Part shown: positions 1 through 13,400 of the stretch, piece after piece | Numbering within the stretch: position 1 is the stretch's first letter | Layout: each line of letters opens with the position of its first letter | Assembly (NCBI GenBank): GCA_024349245.1 | Contig: JALDNG010000021.1 | Span: 261,501-325,500, forward strand | DNA length: 64,000 bases | Origin: Neodontobutis hainanensis | Lineage: Eukaryota > Chordata > Actinopteri > Gobiiformes > Odontobutidae | Direction of reading: 5' to 3' | Position numbers and translations under genes: made by a program | The notes under the pieces: generated by a model | Told to the model about the DNA's origin: nothing | Database searches by the model: none | The model's input: the letters and a program-made list of their open reading frames with translations, nothing else

Positions 1-481
1 TCGGTTTTTAATTTTTAAACAGTATCCACAATAAGGAGCGTCATATACACACATCGTGAGTTACATGTTAGAATTCCGTCCACAAACTGGACTTTCCTTT
101 TCTGGTTTGTCTGAATTGCTGTTGTGTTTCTGGTTTTGTTCATTTGTTTTCAGTTTTGTTGATATTTTTGCACTTCATGACCCCTGTATTTGACTCTTAA
201 TTAAAGGTCTCAGGAGTGAACTCAGACAGAGACTGAAGGTACAGTGTCAGAAATGATATCTGGTGTTTGGCAGATTGTTAGAAGAGAGTCTTACAACACT
301 TAAAGTATATTAAATAAAGCTCAATGTCTGTCACAACAAAAAGGTTCTGTTGTGCTTTTGCCTTTGGTTTATACCACAACAACGTTCTTCTGCCACAAAA
401 ACCTGGAGGAGGTTAAACCCAAACGGCACTGGCCGGTCCCTGGTGCAGATTAGACCCGTTTAAGGCAGTGTGTGTTCGTAC
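1..481 (-). other. Intron of slc26a6 running off the left edge
   Basis: No continuation of the STAS domain is readable on the minus strand here. The remaining slc26a6 exons must lie to the left of the window. AT-rich, with nothing else recognised. Confidence 0.6.
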
Positions 482-3400
482 GGTTCGCAGCGTCTTGACC
501 CCGACGGTGTCCAGGAAGTTGACCGGACTCAGGTCCAGGATGATGGCACGGGGCAAAGATGGATCTCGCTCTGGTTCCACGGCGATCACAGCCACATCAT
601 TCATCTCTGCACACTCCGGCTCCCCCTGGTGGAGGGTCACAGACAAGCAGATGCAATTAAACTCAAGCCACATTAGCACCTGCGGGTTCCACCTTTAGTT
701 AGGGCAACCATGTTTCCAGAAGTCTAAACTGGGACACTTTTTTCCACAAACACACTGGCAGAAAAGGAAATAGTACAATGGTAACTCAAGTATTTTATCA
801 ACAGAGAGCACAAAAAACATTTGAAAGTACTTAAAGGACTAAAAAAGCTCAGAAGAACCATGACCCTTTGAAAAGGTAATGACTTGAAAAGGTTATTTTT
901 ATCGACATGACAGTTTTAGAAGGGTTTGTACAGTCGTTTTTAAGTTTACTGCAGTGATTGTTGTTTGATAAAAAGGGGACAACAGTCTGGTCTGTTTAAA
1001 ACTGGGACACATTGGTGTTTTTACAGATATTTTATGGGACCTGGGACAAGAAGGGTGAAAGTGGGACAGTCCCTGACCGATAGTTTAGTTGAACTTTAAT
1101 TATAACCTCCAAAGCCACTTTGTAACCTGTTTTTTCTTATCTTTTTGTTATTTTAATACAGCCCACATGTTTAAACGTGTTCTAGGTGGGGATAAGATAA
1201 TATTTGTTTGGTGGGATCCTTCAAAAAAAGCAAAAAAGAAGAAAATAGGATTATATTAAATCCAGAAAGTGTTACCAGAAGCAAAAGGAAAAGCTAACTT
1301 TGACGTCTGCGGTAGGGCCTTACATTAGCCTGTCCGTACTTCTTGGCTTCCTTCTGGGCTTTTCTGGCCTCTTTCTTTTCGTGTCTCTTTCGCTTTGCCT
1401 CCAGTTTCTTCTTCGCCGCCAGGAGCTTTGTGAGGTCGAATCCAGTCTGAGGAAAACAAAAGCAGCTATTTCTGATGTTTTTAAATCTACTCCATCTTTT
1501 TTCAGATTAATCCAAAAATCAAAGCCTGTTTTGTCTAGAGCCTTTTCCGACAGTGCAACCCGTCAGTCAAAAACACATTATTAGTAAAAGCTATTTCCGC
1601 CTGAGAGCACTGAAATAAAAGCGTCTTTGACACAGTGACATCTGAAAAAGTGACACGTTCAATTATCTCCCTCCGGCTCGGCTCTGATTGAACGTCTTTC
1701 ACCTTTTTTGTGGCGTCTTCCTAAAAATAACAAAGACTTGGGAGGAAATCTGCAGCAGAAGTGACACACGAACAATGTGTGTCACGTTGAGAGTCGGAGA
1801 AAAGGGGTTAATTAAGTGGAAACTGACAGAAAATCTGATTTGTCACTGGATTTGATTTGAGTTTGCAGTGAAAAGCTCTGTTAGAAGTGGGTTTATGAAA
1901 CAAGATAAATGAGAAATGTGGATAAATGGACAAATGTTTTACGAGACTTCAGAGCAATTGGTGGAAGAGTTATTAATTTCAATAAAAAAAGTTGGAGGTT
2001 TCTTTTAGATAAACCCCCCAAAAATACACCTCAGCATACCTTATAATTACAGTTTTAGTTACTGTCCACTGCAGGGAATAAATGCTCTAAAGGATCTAAT
2101 AGAAATACTATTATGTCTTAAACTGTTATGTTCAGTTCCTCATCTGGCACACTTAGATAATGTCTGTATTTCTGCAGTGACAACATTTCTGTAATGGTTA
2201 AACAGCTGTTTGGAGCGGTGTTTACCTTCCGTCCCAGAGCTTCCTGGTACATCTCAGCATTAGCAAAGTACAGTGTGGCCGACGATCGGAAAATCAGGAC
2301 CTGAGGCACCTGTCTCACCTGAAGAACAACCGAAACCAACAAGTGTTAATGATAAACCCAGCATCTGCTCACCTTTAGCTTCTGGCATCACACACATTGA
2401 GCGGATGTTCTGGAGACTAGTGACAAATAATGTACTGTAAGTCCACGATCAAAGATCACATCTCTGAAGACCTAGCCCTCTCCAGAACAACACAACTTTG
2501 ATGTTTTGAAGTCAAGGAGAAGGGGAAGGGCTCTTGAGACACCTGAGACACCTGAGACACCTGTCAAGACCTGTAGGAGTTTTACAGCTCAGTCTGACAA
2601 GGGTTTAAATGAATCCAATTTCTAAGACGCTCAGAGTTAATTTAGCTGTGTAACATTATTTTGTATTGTTTTGAACCTTTTATGATGTGTATATGTGATG
2701 TTTCTGCACTTGATTGGTTTGTTTTGAACCTTTTATGATGTGTATATGTGATGTTTCTGCACTTGATTGGTTTGTTTTGAACCTTTTATGATGTGTATAT
2801 GTGATGTTTCTGCACTTGATTGGTTTGTTTTGAACCTTTTATGATGTGTATATGTGATGTTTCTGCACTTGATTGGTTTGTTTTGAACCTTTTATGATGT
2901 GTATATGTGATGTTTCTGCACTTGATTGGTTTGATGCTTAACAGAATGTGTAAGTCCTGCTCAGATTTACCTGTTCGTAGTCTTCCAGAGGTCTGTAGAT
3001 GTCAGTGTCTGGGATCTGTCCTAACAGAGAGTACGTCGGCCTGGAATATGAGATGATAATAGACGGTTACTTTAGAGTATTGTAAATAGATGTGAGCGTT
3101 TGTTCAGTGTTGTTTATGCTCTTACAGCTGAGTCCTGAAGATAACTGTGAGCATGGAGAAGGCAATGGATGCTGCTAATCCCAGATCAGGGTTCAACGCG
3201 ATGGTGAGGAGGAAGGTGGCCACCCAGACCACCTGAACCAGAGAGAAGACAGTCAGGTCCACCTCTGAAAACAAACCGACTAAACCATCATTGCATCATT
3301 CCCCGAGTTTCTGTCTCCACCGACTATTTCAAAAGTCTGAGTTTGTTAGTTGTGTGGTGTGTACATAATAAAACACACTCGCAGCCGGTCAGTTCTTTGT

Positions 3401-6400
3401 TTGTAAATTCCTGCAGTGAACAGTGACCTGACCATGTCGACGCGGTTGCTCTTCCACAGAGCCGGGATGTCCCTGAACTGCTTCATTATGCCCTGGAGGT
3501 TCACGTAAATGATGGCCGCCAGCACCGCCTGGACACAGAGGACAGAAAAACACAAACTTAGCAACTCACGACTGTGGAGAAATGAAATGCTATTGGTTCT
3601 TTCCGGAGCTGACCTTTGGAAGATCCTCAAAGAGAGTCCCGATCCACAGAGTGATGATGAGGATGACGATGGCAGACAGAGCTCCAGCCACCTGCACAAT
3701 CACGATAAGAGACATAATGTATAAGATGGATGTATCACACGGTCGCACCACAGTTTGTCTCTGTCATGGGAAACAGTCAGATTAGTCAGGCCCTTGCAAA
3801 AGAACCCAAGAGCTTTTTTTGCTGCAGATTTGATCACTTTCCACAATAACTAATGTGCCATGTTTGGTGCAGTTAAACAACAGTTGCTCTATTTGTGTGG
3901 TTCGCTTCGATGAAACAACAAGTAAGCACCAAGACCCTTAACAAATAGAGGCCTAGCTCCTCTTGAACTCTGGTACTGGCTGATTGATGATTCACGGACT
4001 GAAAACAAATAGAATGTGACAAGATGCTAAAAAGTAGAAAAAGCAAAAGCAAATTCTCTGGAATTGTCTCTGGAGAAAAGCTCCATCCGAAGAGCTGAAA
4101 GTGTCACTGTGAACGTTAAGAACCAGGAGCAAAGGGAACTAAAGGGAGGTTGGAACTCAAAAAGAAGAAGTGAACACACGTTAAAACACTTTTTCCTGAA
4201 GAGGAATCAATAACACTTCTAAAAGACTAAATACAACCCAGGAGCTATAGCTTAAAGCTTTCAGCACAATTAGAAAAACAGTACAACTATGGTTTGTTTG
4301 GAAGGGTTTTCAGGAGAAAAGTTGATCTAAAAGAAGCATAGTTCACACAAATGATTCCCTAAAGAGGTGACTGCTGCAGACCTGAGTGCGCCCCCCGCTG
4401 CTCTCCTGAACCATGGTCCGGGACATGGAGCAGCTGATGGCGAAACACTGGAAGATCCCTCCCACAGAGTTACTCAGGCCCAGTGCGATCAGCTCCTGAA
4501 GAACAACAGTCAAACATTAACTCTGCTTCTCACTGTTGCTCAGACTCTCACGGTAAGTGTCCTGCACCTGGTTGCTGTCCACCTTGTAACCGTATTTGAG
4601 AGCGAAGATGCGCCCGAGAGAGATGGCGAGGCCGTATCCGACCACAGCCAGAGCAAAGGCGTCTGGGATCACCCGGCTGAACAGAGAGGAGTCTGGGAAA
4701 ACTGGAGGCCGCAGACTGAGACATGAATGAGAATGTTTATAACAGAGAACATACAGTATAGGTTTTATCTAGTCCTTTCTACTGAAGGGGCTACTTCTGG
4801 AGGGATTTATACGGGTCATGATGTTACATAGTGAGGTAATCGGGTAACAAAGGGAGTCTTTATGAAGGACTACAGAGCCTAAGAGAAGACAAAGGTGAAC
4901 TGAGAGGATTTAAACACATTTATCTGAAGTTTATCTTTGCAATTAGAACAAATGAATTTATATTTTAACCCAGGACAGAACCAAACAAGGCCCAAACTAA
5001 GCCTAAACCAAGACTAAACAATAATTCAACACATTATTAAACTGGGAGTAACTTAGGACAGAAAAGACTAAACCAAGTTTTATCCAGGGTCAGTGTCATA
5101 CAGCTGTCTGTTCTGATTTAATCCTGGTTTAGACCTGGTTTAGACCTGTCTAGAGTGAGTATTCAGACAGAAATATCTGATAAACACATCTTCTCACCCA
5201 GAGGGAATGTCCCCGACAATGTCCACTCCGTATTTCTGCTGTAAGTTCACCTGCCACGATACAAGTGTGGCTATGATGATCTACGAACACAAAACACGTA
5301 ATGAGTCTGATGTTAACCACTGTAAGTTTATTAATAAGTGTGAATGTATCAGTTCTCACAGTCAAAAGCTCCACTGGGATGGGAACCGGCAGCTTTTTAG
5401 CGACACACACGTTAAACTCTTTTGCTAAAGAGAGGCCGACTATAGTCACGATGCTGACAACCAGAGTCCCGATGTTTGTCTTAGGCAGAAGAGAACCCAC
5501 CTCCAGCACTGTCTGCAACAGGACAGAGGGGTTATTCAAGAGAATTTACAGTACGTAATGATCCTCAGAGGGACAGACTGGTATCACTGTGTGCCACTAG
5601 AGGGAGTCATGAGCCGCTGTGAAACTTGGTCTGGTTTTGTGGCAAACATAGATTTTTTTTTTTAGTTTATGGTTCAATCCGTGATTAATCTTTAGTCTAA
5701 CGCTATGTTTTATCCTGGTTTAGCTCACATTTATTTCTAGGTTTAGCCCTGGTTTAATCCTGCCTTTAGTTCTAGTTTAGTCATAATTACAGCATTTGTT
5801 TAGACTAGTTTAAGAATGAAAGACAATATTCAATCTGTCTAGAGCAGTCATGAGTCTGGTATTAGTCTTAAAATAGTGGCTCATAGTTTAGTTCTGGATT
5901 ACTTTAGGTCCAACTATGGTTCAGTCTTACCTTTACGTTTACACTTTGTCAAAGTATAGTCCATAAAAACCTTATGTTTGGTTTTAGTTAAGTTTTGTTT
6001 GGTTTTGGTTTAGTCTAAAGTTTAGTCCTGGTTTAGATCTTTTTAGACTTACTTTGTCCATGGTTAATGCTGGTGCAGCCCTGTTTTATTTAGTGTTTAC
6101 CTAATTCCTTAAATCCTGGTTCAGTCTGACCCAGCACTAGTTTAGGAATCAGGAAGTGAGAACCAGGTAAACGAGCACGTCCACTGAAACTGCGCAGGAG
6201 TTTTGTTGTAAAACCGTGGAGAATTCAGATCATTCTGCTCATCAGGCTGTCGCTGAGGCACGTACGGTAAGAAAAAATGTTATTTGAACCATTGAAACTT
6301 CCGTAATGCACCTTTAATCTAAGTTTGCACTAAGTTATGTCCTGGTTTGGCCCTGGTTTGGCTCGTCTGGTGAGGACCTCTTACATAAATGAGAGCCAGA

Positions 6401-8691
6401 GGTCCGCTGAACCTCAGAGGACTGATGCCGAAGGTGTACTTCAGCTGAGAGACGATGACGTGGATGGCAGCTCCGGTCGTGTAGCCTCGGACCAGCGGCT
6501 CCGACAAATACGTCACCACGAAACCAAACTGCACCAGGCCCAGAAGAATCTACTGGAACAAAAAACAAGGCTGGGGTAGGATTTTATGTTTGAAACTATA
6601 ACCCAGACAAGAACAACAGTGCTGGAGGTTAGAGGGTGACACGTTCTTTTTAATGTTGCTTAAGTCTTTTTTTGTCTGTTTTATGTATTGATGGCTTCTA
6701 GTATGCCAATAAAAGAGTTCAATCAATGAATAAAAGAGAATATTTGATCTGTCTAGTGCATCTTAAACTAGTGGCTCATGTTATAGGAACCATCATAATC
6801 CAATAGTTGTTCCTAATGACTCTCAGTGAAACATCAGCTGAAAACTGGACCTGAACAAGATTAAGTTGAATGTAAAGGGTTCTGCTGAGATTTGTGCTTC
6901 AGTGTGACGGCACAAAACAGAGGAATTACATACTAACGCTACACAGAACTGACATTTATTCTTCTTTACCTGAAATATTCCTGACAGAAATGTGACGGCT
7001 GCTGCCACTTTGACTCGAGCTGCGTCTCTCAACACGACGTCCACGATGGCTGAGCCAGTGACGTTATCGAAGGTAATGAAGTCTGAGTCCGGGGCCACGC
7101 GCTCGGTCACTCCTCCGATCATCACACTCATCACCGCGTACGTCCCTGAAACACCAGGACACACGCAGGGTTAAAGCTCTCTGTTGGCTCCGTGTTAGCT
7201 CCGTTGGTTAAGCACCATCCCCTGCTTCTCAGAAAAAACACTGGAACTATTCATATCAAGAACAAAAAACATTTTTCTATTTTAAGTTGTTAACCATATA
7301 AAAATATAAAGATGTTAGTTTAGAGGTCCGCTGAAGACCGTGGCCATTGGGAAAATCTTTTACTTCCATTGCAGATGCCATCTAATTATGTTTTTGGTCT
7401 TCAGGACAACCCAGAACATTCTAACACGATGATATGCATTCCTGTTCATTTTAAATCATTACTCGTTACTGATTCATCTCGGCTCAACTGTTAAACACGA
7501 GGTCAGCGTCTGTTGTTTTTAATGAGTTACATATGAATTGACACCTATAGGAGGGACTACGTGCACATAGGGCTTTTGTATTTAGTTTTTATGAATATAG
7601 TATATCTTCTGTGAAGTTATGCTAAAGTACTAAAGTTCTTCCTTTAAAAGTCTGCTCTCATTGTTCAGTCAGACTCATTGTGTTACTTATGTACCTCACT
7701 ATGTAACAGGAAACCAGGCTGAACATCAGTGAGCTGTTTCAGGAGCTTAGACCTTCAGATAAATGTGTTTAAAAAGAGATACAGACCGACAGAGATGTGT
7801 TTGGACGTCCCGAAGATGAAGTAGACCAGGATGGGGTAAAAGGATGAGTAAAGACCGAATACGGCGGGAACAGAGGCCAACAGGGCGTATGCCATTCCTG
7901 CAGGAACATTTATAAAAGTATCAACCCGTGACCGGGCGTTTCACAGTTCAAAGATAAACCCAGGTTCTGGAAATATATTCCCAGATGTAGAGCTCCACAC
8001 TGAGGCTCAGGGTGTTGATTCTGTTTTTGACCAGACGCATTAGCAGCGCCCCTAGAGTCCTGTCAGACATACTACACACACCCCATATCCACAGTCTGTG
8101 CTCTCTGCACTGTACAGGACCTGGGCAAAAGGCAGCAGATGTAAACTAAAAGCTCATTTGTTTGGTAAAGTTCCTCACAAAAACAAAAACCTGCAGTGAA
8201 GTTTGGCAGGTGCCAATATGAAATGTAAGATTACAGGCCTTGAAGACTGGCCCAGGTCTGGAGCAGAGCGAGACCAGACCGTGGTGGACAGAGGGAAGTC
8301 ATGCTGAGACTTAGATACTCACTGAACAACAGGAGAAGGCACTCACCCTGAGGCAGATGCATGATGCCCACACTGATGCCGGAGATCAAGTCGCCCAGAG
8401 CGTTCTCTTTGATTGGGTAACGCGGCAGCCACGAGATCAACGGGATGGTACCCAGAATGCACCTCTTCAGCCTCGGACCGGAGCATCTGAGGGGCAACAG
8501 TAGAAAATATAGTCAGGACAATGCAAGGAATCAAAGTGGACCAAACCAGACTGAGCTCTTCACCTCAAAGACTTCTTGACTTTATCACAGACAGATGTTG
8601 ATTTGAGGAACTTCTCTCCGACTGCATCCACAGTCTCTTCGTCCATGATGTCTCTGTGGACACTGTAGTCCACTCTCCTCCGATCAACCAT
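482..8691 (-). CDS. slc26a6: SLC26 family anion exchanger, slc26a6-like, 3'-partial (16 coding exons)
   Basis: Multi-pass membrane exchanger of the SulP/SLC26 family; SLC26A6 proteins swap chloride, bicarbonate, oxalate or sulfate at apical membranes. Coding exons by position, in transcription order: 8564-8691, 8347-8486, 7787-7897, 6970-7145, 6385-6549, 5360-5512, 5198-5280, 4568-4715, 4382-4495, 3614-3691, 3433-3528, 3126-3232, 2971-3040, 2226-2318, 1324-1446, 482-625. All phases match and give 643 residues. The start context is MVDRRRVDYSVHRD. The SLC26 signature runs across the exon 2/3 junction (LPQGMAYALLASVP, then FGLYSSFYP). The core ends with RTQLPTYSLLGQIPDTDIYRP, seen across the exon 12/13 junction, then the STAS domain begins (VPQVLIFRSSATLYFANAE). 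A Lys-rich variable loop comes next, then a second STAS block (AIILDLSPVNFLDTVGVKTL). The rest of STAS and the C terminus lie off the left edge. A pyrimidine-rich acceptor 7 bases before the ATG implies a 5' non-coding exon. The exact A6 paralogue is inferred; family membership is certain. The donor of the last exon seen (ACC then gtacga) is weak. Confidence 0.93.
2669..2933. repeat. 53-bp minisatellite, five copies, in an slc26a6 intron
   Basis: Five head-to-tail copies of a 53-bp unit begin at 2669, 2722, 2775, 2828 and 2881. By eye they are identical, which suggests recent expansion or homogenisation. The array sits between the exons at 2226-2318 and 2971-3040, ending 38 bp from the exon at 2971. 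Confidence 0.95.
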
Positions 8692-8722
8692 CTTTTAACT
8701 GTCAGAGAACAACCAGGAGGCA
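8692..8722 (-). promoter_or_regulatory. Splice acceptor before the first slc26a6 coding exon
   Basis: On the minus strand a pyrimidine-rich stretch ends in ctctgacag, 7 bases before the ATG. This is a good 3' splice site and suggests an upstream non-coding exon, which I could not locate. Medium-low confidence, since the stretch could simply be 5' UTR. Confidence 0.45.
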
Positions 8723-10419
8723 CTGAACCAGGTCTGAACCAGGTCTAAACCAGGTCTAAACCAGGTCTGAACCAGGTCTGAACCAGGTCTGAACCAGGTC
8801 TGAACCAGGTCTAAACCAGGTCTAAACCAGGTCTAAACCAGGTCTGAACCAGGTCTAAACCAGGTCTAAACCAGGTCTAAACCAGGTCTAAACCAGGTCT
8901 GAACCAGATCTGAACCAGGTCTAAACCAAGTCTAAACCAGGTCTGAACCAGGTCTAAACCAGGTCTGAACCAGATCTGAACCAGGTCTAAACCAAGTCTA
9001 AACCAGGTCTGAACCAGGTCTGAAACAGGTCTAAACCAAGTCTAAACCAGGTCTGAACCAGGTCTGAAACAGGTCTAAACCAGGTCTGAACCAGATCTGA
9101 ACCAGGTCTAAACCAAGTCTAAACCAGGTCTGAACCAGGTCTAAACCAGGTCTGAACCAGATCTGAACCAGGTCTAAACCAAGTCTAAACCAGGTCTGAA
9201 CCAGGTCTGAAACAGGTCTAAACCAGGTCTGAAACAGGTCTAAACCAGGACTGAACCAGGTCTGAAACAGGTCTGAAACAGGTCTGAAACAGGTCTAAAC
9301 CAGGTCTGAACCAGGTCTAAACCAGGTCTAAACCAGGACTGAACCAGGTCTGAACCAGGTCTGAACCAGGTCTAAACCAGGTCTAAACCAGGTCTGAACC
9401 AGGTCTGAACCAGGTCTGAACCAGGTCTGAACTAGGTCTGAATCAGGTCTAAACCAGGTCTGAACCAGGTCTAAACCAGGTCTGAACCAGGTCTGAACCA
9501 GGTCTGAACAAGGTCTAAACCAGGTCTGAACCAGGTCTGAACCAGGTCTGAATCAGGTCTGAATCAGGTCTAAACCAGGTCTGAACCAGGTCTGAACCAG
9601 GTCTGAACCAGGTCTGAACCAGGTCTAAACCAGGTCTAAACCAGGTCTAAACCAGGTCTGAACCAGGTCTAAACCAGGTCTAAACCAGGTCTAAACCAGG
9701 TCTAAACCAGGTCTGAACCAGATCTGAACCAGGTCTAAACCAAGTCTAAACCAGGTCTGAACCAGGTCTAAACCAAGTCTAAACCAGGTCTGAACCAGGT
9801 CTAAACCAGGTCTAAACCAGGTCTGAACCAGATCTGAACCAGGTCTAAACCAGGACTAAACCAGGTCTGAACCAGGTCTGAACCAGGTCTAAACCAGGTC
9901 TGAACCAGGTCTGAACCAGGTCTGAACCAGGTCTGAACCAGGTCTGAACCAGGTCTAAACCAGGTCTAAACCAGGTCTAAACCAGGTCTGAACCAGGTCT
10001 AAACCAGGTCTAAACCAGGTCTAAACCAGGTCTAAACCAGGTCTGAACCAGATCTGAACCAGGTCTAAACCAAGTCTAAACCAGGTCTGAACCAGGTCTA
10101 AACCAGGTCTAAACCAGGTCTGAACCAGATCTGAACCAGGTCTAAACCAGGACTAAACCAGGTCTGAACCAGGTCTGAACCAGGTCTAAACCAGGTCTAA
10201 ACCAGGTCTGAACCAGGACTAAACCAGGACTAAACCAGGTCTAAACCAGGACTAAACCAGGACTGAACCAGGACTAAACCAGGACTAAACCAGGTCTAAA
10301 CCAGGACTAAACCAGGACTAAACCAGGACTAAACCAGGTCTAAACCAGGACTAAACCAGGACTAAACCAGGTCTAAACCAGGACTAAACCAGGACTAAAC
10401 CAGGACTAAACCAGGTCTA
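8723..10419. repeat. 11-bp minisatellite array (CCAGGTCTRAA), about 154 copies
   Basis: Continuous tandem array of an 11-bp unit, mainly CCAGGTCTGAA or CCAGGTCTAAA. Minor types have CCAGATCTGAA, CCAAGTCTAAA or ACAGGTCTAAA. A higher-order pattern of variant units recurs several times (near 8900, 8960, 9085, 9145, 9720 and 10045). From about 10205 the units switch to CCAGGACTAAA. The array begins about 30 bp upstream (in slc26a6 orientation) of the first coding exon and lies in the presumed 5'-UTR intron or promoter. The same 11-mer forms an array near 54 kb. Confidence 0.97.
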
Positions 10420-13400
10420 AATTATATCAAGAATATGTCCAGGGAAAATGGAGCTCTAACACAAATCCTATTTAATGTGATGTTTTTTGGGTTTGTTACA
10501 GGAAGTGCGGGCCCAGGCACATGAATGTTGGCATGAGCACCACCAGTTCAGTATTCTGTATATTCAGTGTTCCCAATATTGCTAAGTACACTTTAAGCAA
10601 AATATAAATAGCTTAAAACTATAAAGGCGTGACAAAAACAGCACATTTGCATTTTTTTTCTTCAAATTTTAAAAGTGCAGATGCTGTGTGTGAAAATAAG
10701 TCCTGTAGACAGCGAAGTGTAATAATGCAGAAATATACAGAGTTATATTTTCTGCTCGGTTCACAGTTGGACCTTACACTTACACCAACACACAGCCAGG
10801 TCGGCTCAGAGGTCACTCAGACGTGAACCCTGACTTTTCAGTTTCATGAAGCTGGATCACTTTCTATAAAAGACTAAACTGCTGCAGGACAGATCCAGAT
10901 AAAGGTTAGAATCACAACCAAGTGACAAATGTGTGAGCTGCTGTAGAGAACACGGAGGACTGATAAAACGAGCTGAGTGGAGCATGAACGCACAGCTTAA
11001 TGACGTCGAAAAGGGACATCCTCAAGTCATTATTAACAGGTTTATACTGAACGGCATTTCTGCTCAGTCTACATTATACCCACTTGATTTAAACAGTAGA
11101 CTTCACACCATCTCTGACATCTCTGTGAGTACTCGTTTAGTGTTGTCTGGATGCAGTTTGTCTAATTATACTCAGGAATAGTGTGTGTGACCTAAAGCGG
11201 AGAGATCATTTACCGGTTTGAGCTGCTGATGTTTCCCAAATGTAGCTCCTCGTTTTAAGTCCTGCACTTGGACAGTCTTGTACTTTCAGTAACGTCCTTT
11301 CTTCTGGTCTTGGTGGCTTCTTGGTGCATCTGTAACGTCACAATACAACTTTTAATCCTGGTTTTCTGCAGCAATTCCTCACCTTCAGTTCTGTTAAATC
11401 CAAGTCTTTGCCCCTAGATCTTGAGGCTCGACCTGTTTCTTTCCTCTAACGAGCTAAAACTCAGGTGCCGTTCGTTCATTTGTGAAGCTAGTCTCGCCTC
11501 TTGCTCCAGAGAAAGCCTTGTGTCGGTGTCTTGTCTCATGTCGAGATATGAAGTGGACATTGCTTTTAAGTCGAACCAGGGCAAAGTTCCAAGTTGTTAT
11601 TCATCTGCTGCCAAGAAAGTTATAAGGTGAACTCATTTGCATAAACATTACTCAGATTTTAAACTGCAAAAACATTTAGGGCTGTTTTTGTGCATGTTTT
11701 GTCTGTTGAATGATTTTATAGTCTGTAATGTAAGTCAAAAAGGCATTGTTCATTTGTTTTACGAGTGACTTTTGTTTCTTATCTTGTCCCTGTTGCAGCT
11801 ACTTCAGGTCATAAAGAGTGAATGAATGAACGGCGGTCAGTCATTACTTTTGTCGTAAAAATAACAAAGGGCAATGATTGAGAGGGTATGTCGGAAAGTA
11901 GTGACTCTCGGAAAAACATGAGTTTTTATAAATTTACAAACGTTGGGTCGACCTGTGAGATGTGTCAGAGGAGGTCCAGCCCTGTACCTGCTCCTGTTAT
12001 CACCTGTTCTGCCATTGTTTAAACCCTGTCAACACAGCACAGATTATTTACTGCCTCAAAGAAAAAAAAACACTATAGAGCCCTATAGTTTCAATAGATG
12101 GGACCCTTAAAAGAACTCATAGCAGTTTTTTAATTATCAAATAATTTATTACCCTGACATGTCTTGTGTTCATACATTTCATGAATACTCCGGTGTCTTA
12201 CTGAGAAGAATGGGAAGGGAAGAGCGGCTAACACGGAGCTAACGGAGACAAATGAGCGGTGACGGAAAGAAGAAGAAGAACAAAGAGCTGCAGAGAGGAC
12301 GTGGCTTCAGCTCCGGACGCAGTGTTCACGTAGGAGCGGCTGCAGGTGAAGGAAACCGGGGGGTTGATGTCAGCTGTTGATAATAAACACCACTTCTTTT
12401 TAACAACACTAAAATGTTTACCCATAAAACCATTAATCAAACTATAGCACTAAACTTCATCTATGACTCTGTTTCTGTTATTTATTAGGCCAATAGAAGT
12501 GTCTCCTTTTATAACCCTCTAATATTTATTTTATTCACAGTCAGCGATTATCTTTTACCATGAATGACTCAGCGGGAACAAAAAGTGGGCCACCTCCTAC
12601 TGTTAGGTTTTATCTTGTACAGTTTTAATTGAACAAATGATAAGTAGATGCATCTTATCTGACATGCAACCTTTCCATAAACTCTTAGAGAGAGGCTGAG
12701 TGGGACTGTGTGTCCTCTTCTTGTGTTTGAAGAATAAAAAACTTTATTCATTGGGTAAAATAAGGATATTCCATGAGTCCGGACTTAGACCTTGGGATCT
12801 CTCAGACATGATCACGACTGTTGTGCTTTGACACCAGGACTCGTGATAAACATTTCACACAACACAAACTCAGGTGAGCTATCATCAGGACAAACAGAGC
12901 CAGAGCTGAGGGTGCATTATCTAACACCAGCTCTCATAACGGAAAAGTGACCAATCAGAGCGCAGCGTTTAATGAACACAGCCCACACCACTTCTCTCCG
13001 AACTCTCAGACGCTCAATTACTGCCGAGATAAAAATAGACGCTGATTGTACAACACGGCCTCAGACCTGCTTCAGGAATTCAGATTTTTTTTTTAACCAA
13101 TGTTCCATAAAATACAGAACAACTCCTGTAATGCTACAACTAAAACCAGACCAAACGCAGGACTAAACCAAAACTAGAACTGGACTAAACGAGAACAAAG
13201 CCCTGAGAGCTGTTGCACAAAGCCCCTTTAATTAAACCAAACCACATCTTAAAGGTTATTTATTTCAGAATGCCGGTTTAAATTTCTCTCTCAGCCCAGG
13301 TTTAACAAATAGTATTCAACAACAGAGCCATTTTTATAAATGACTCACACTGAGGAAAGAGCAGTTTAAAAACTCTACATAGTTCATGTTTCGCACTAAC

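Noticed and set aside
12205..12345. GC-richer stretch as a first exon of a non-coding RNA or of slc26a6
   Set aside because: Only a donor-like CTGCAG/gtgaag and composition support it; no matching acceptor or product could be shown.
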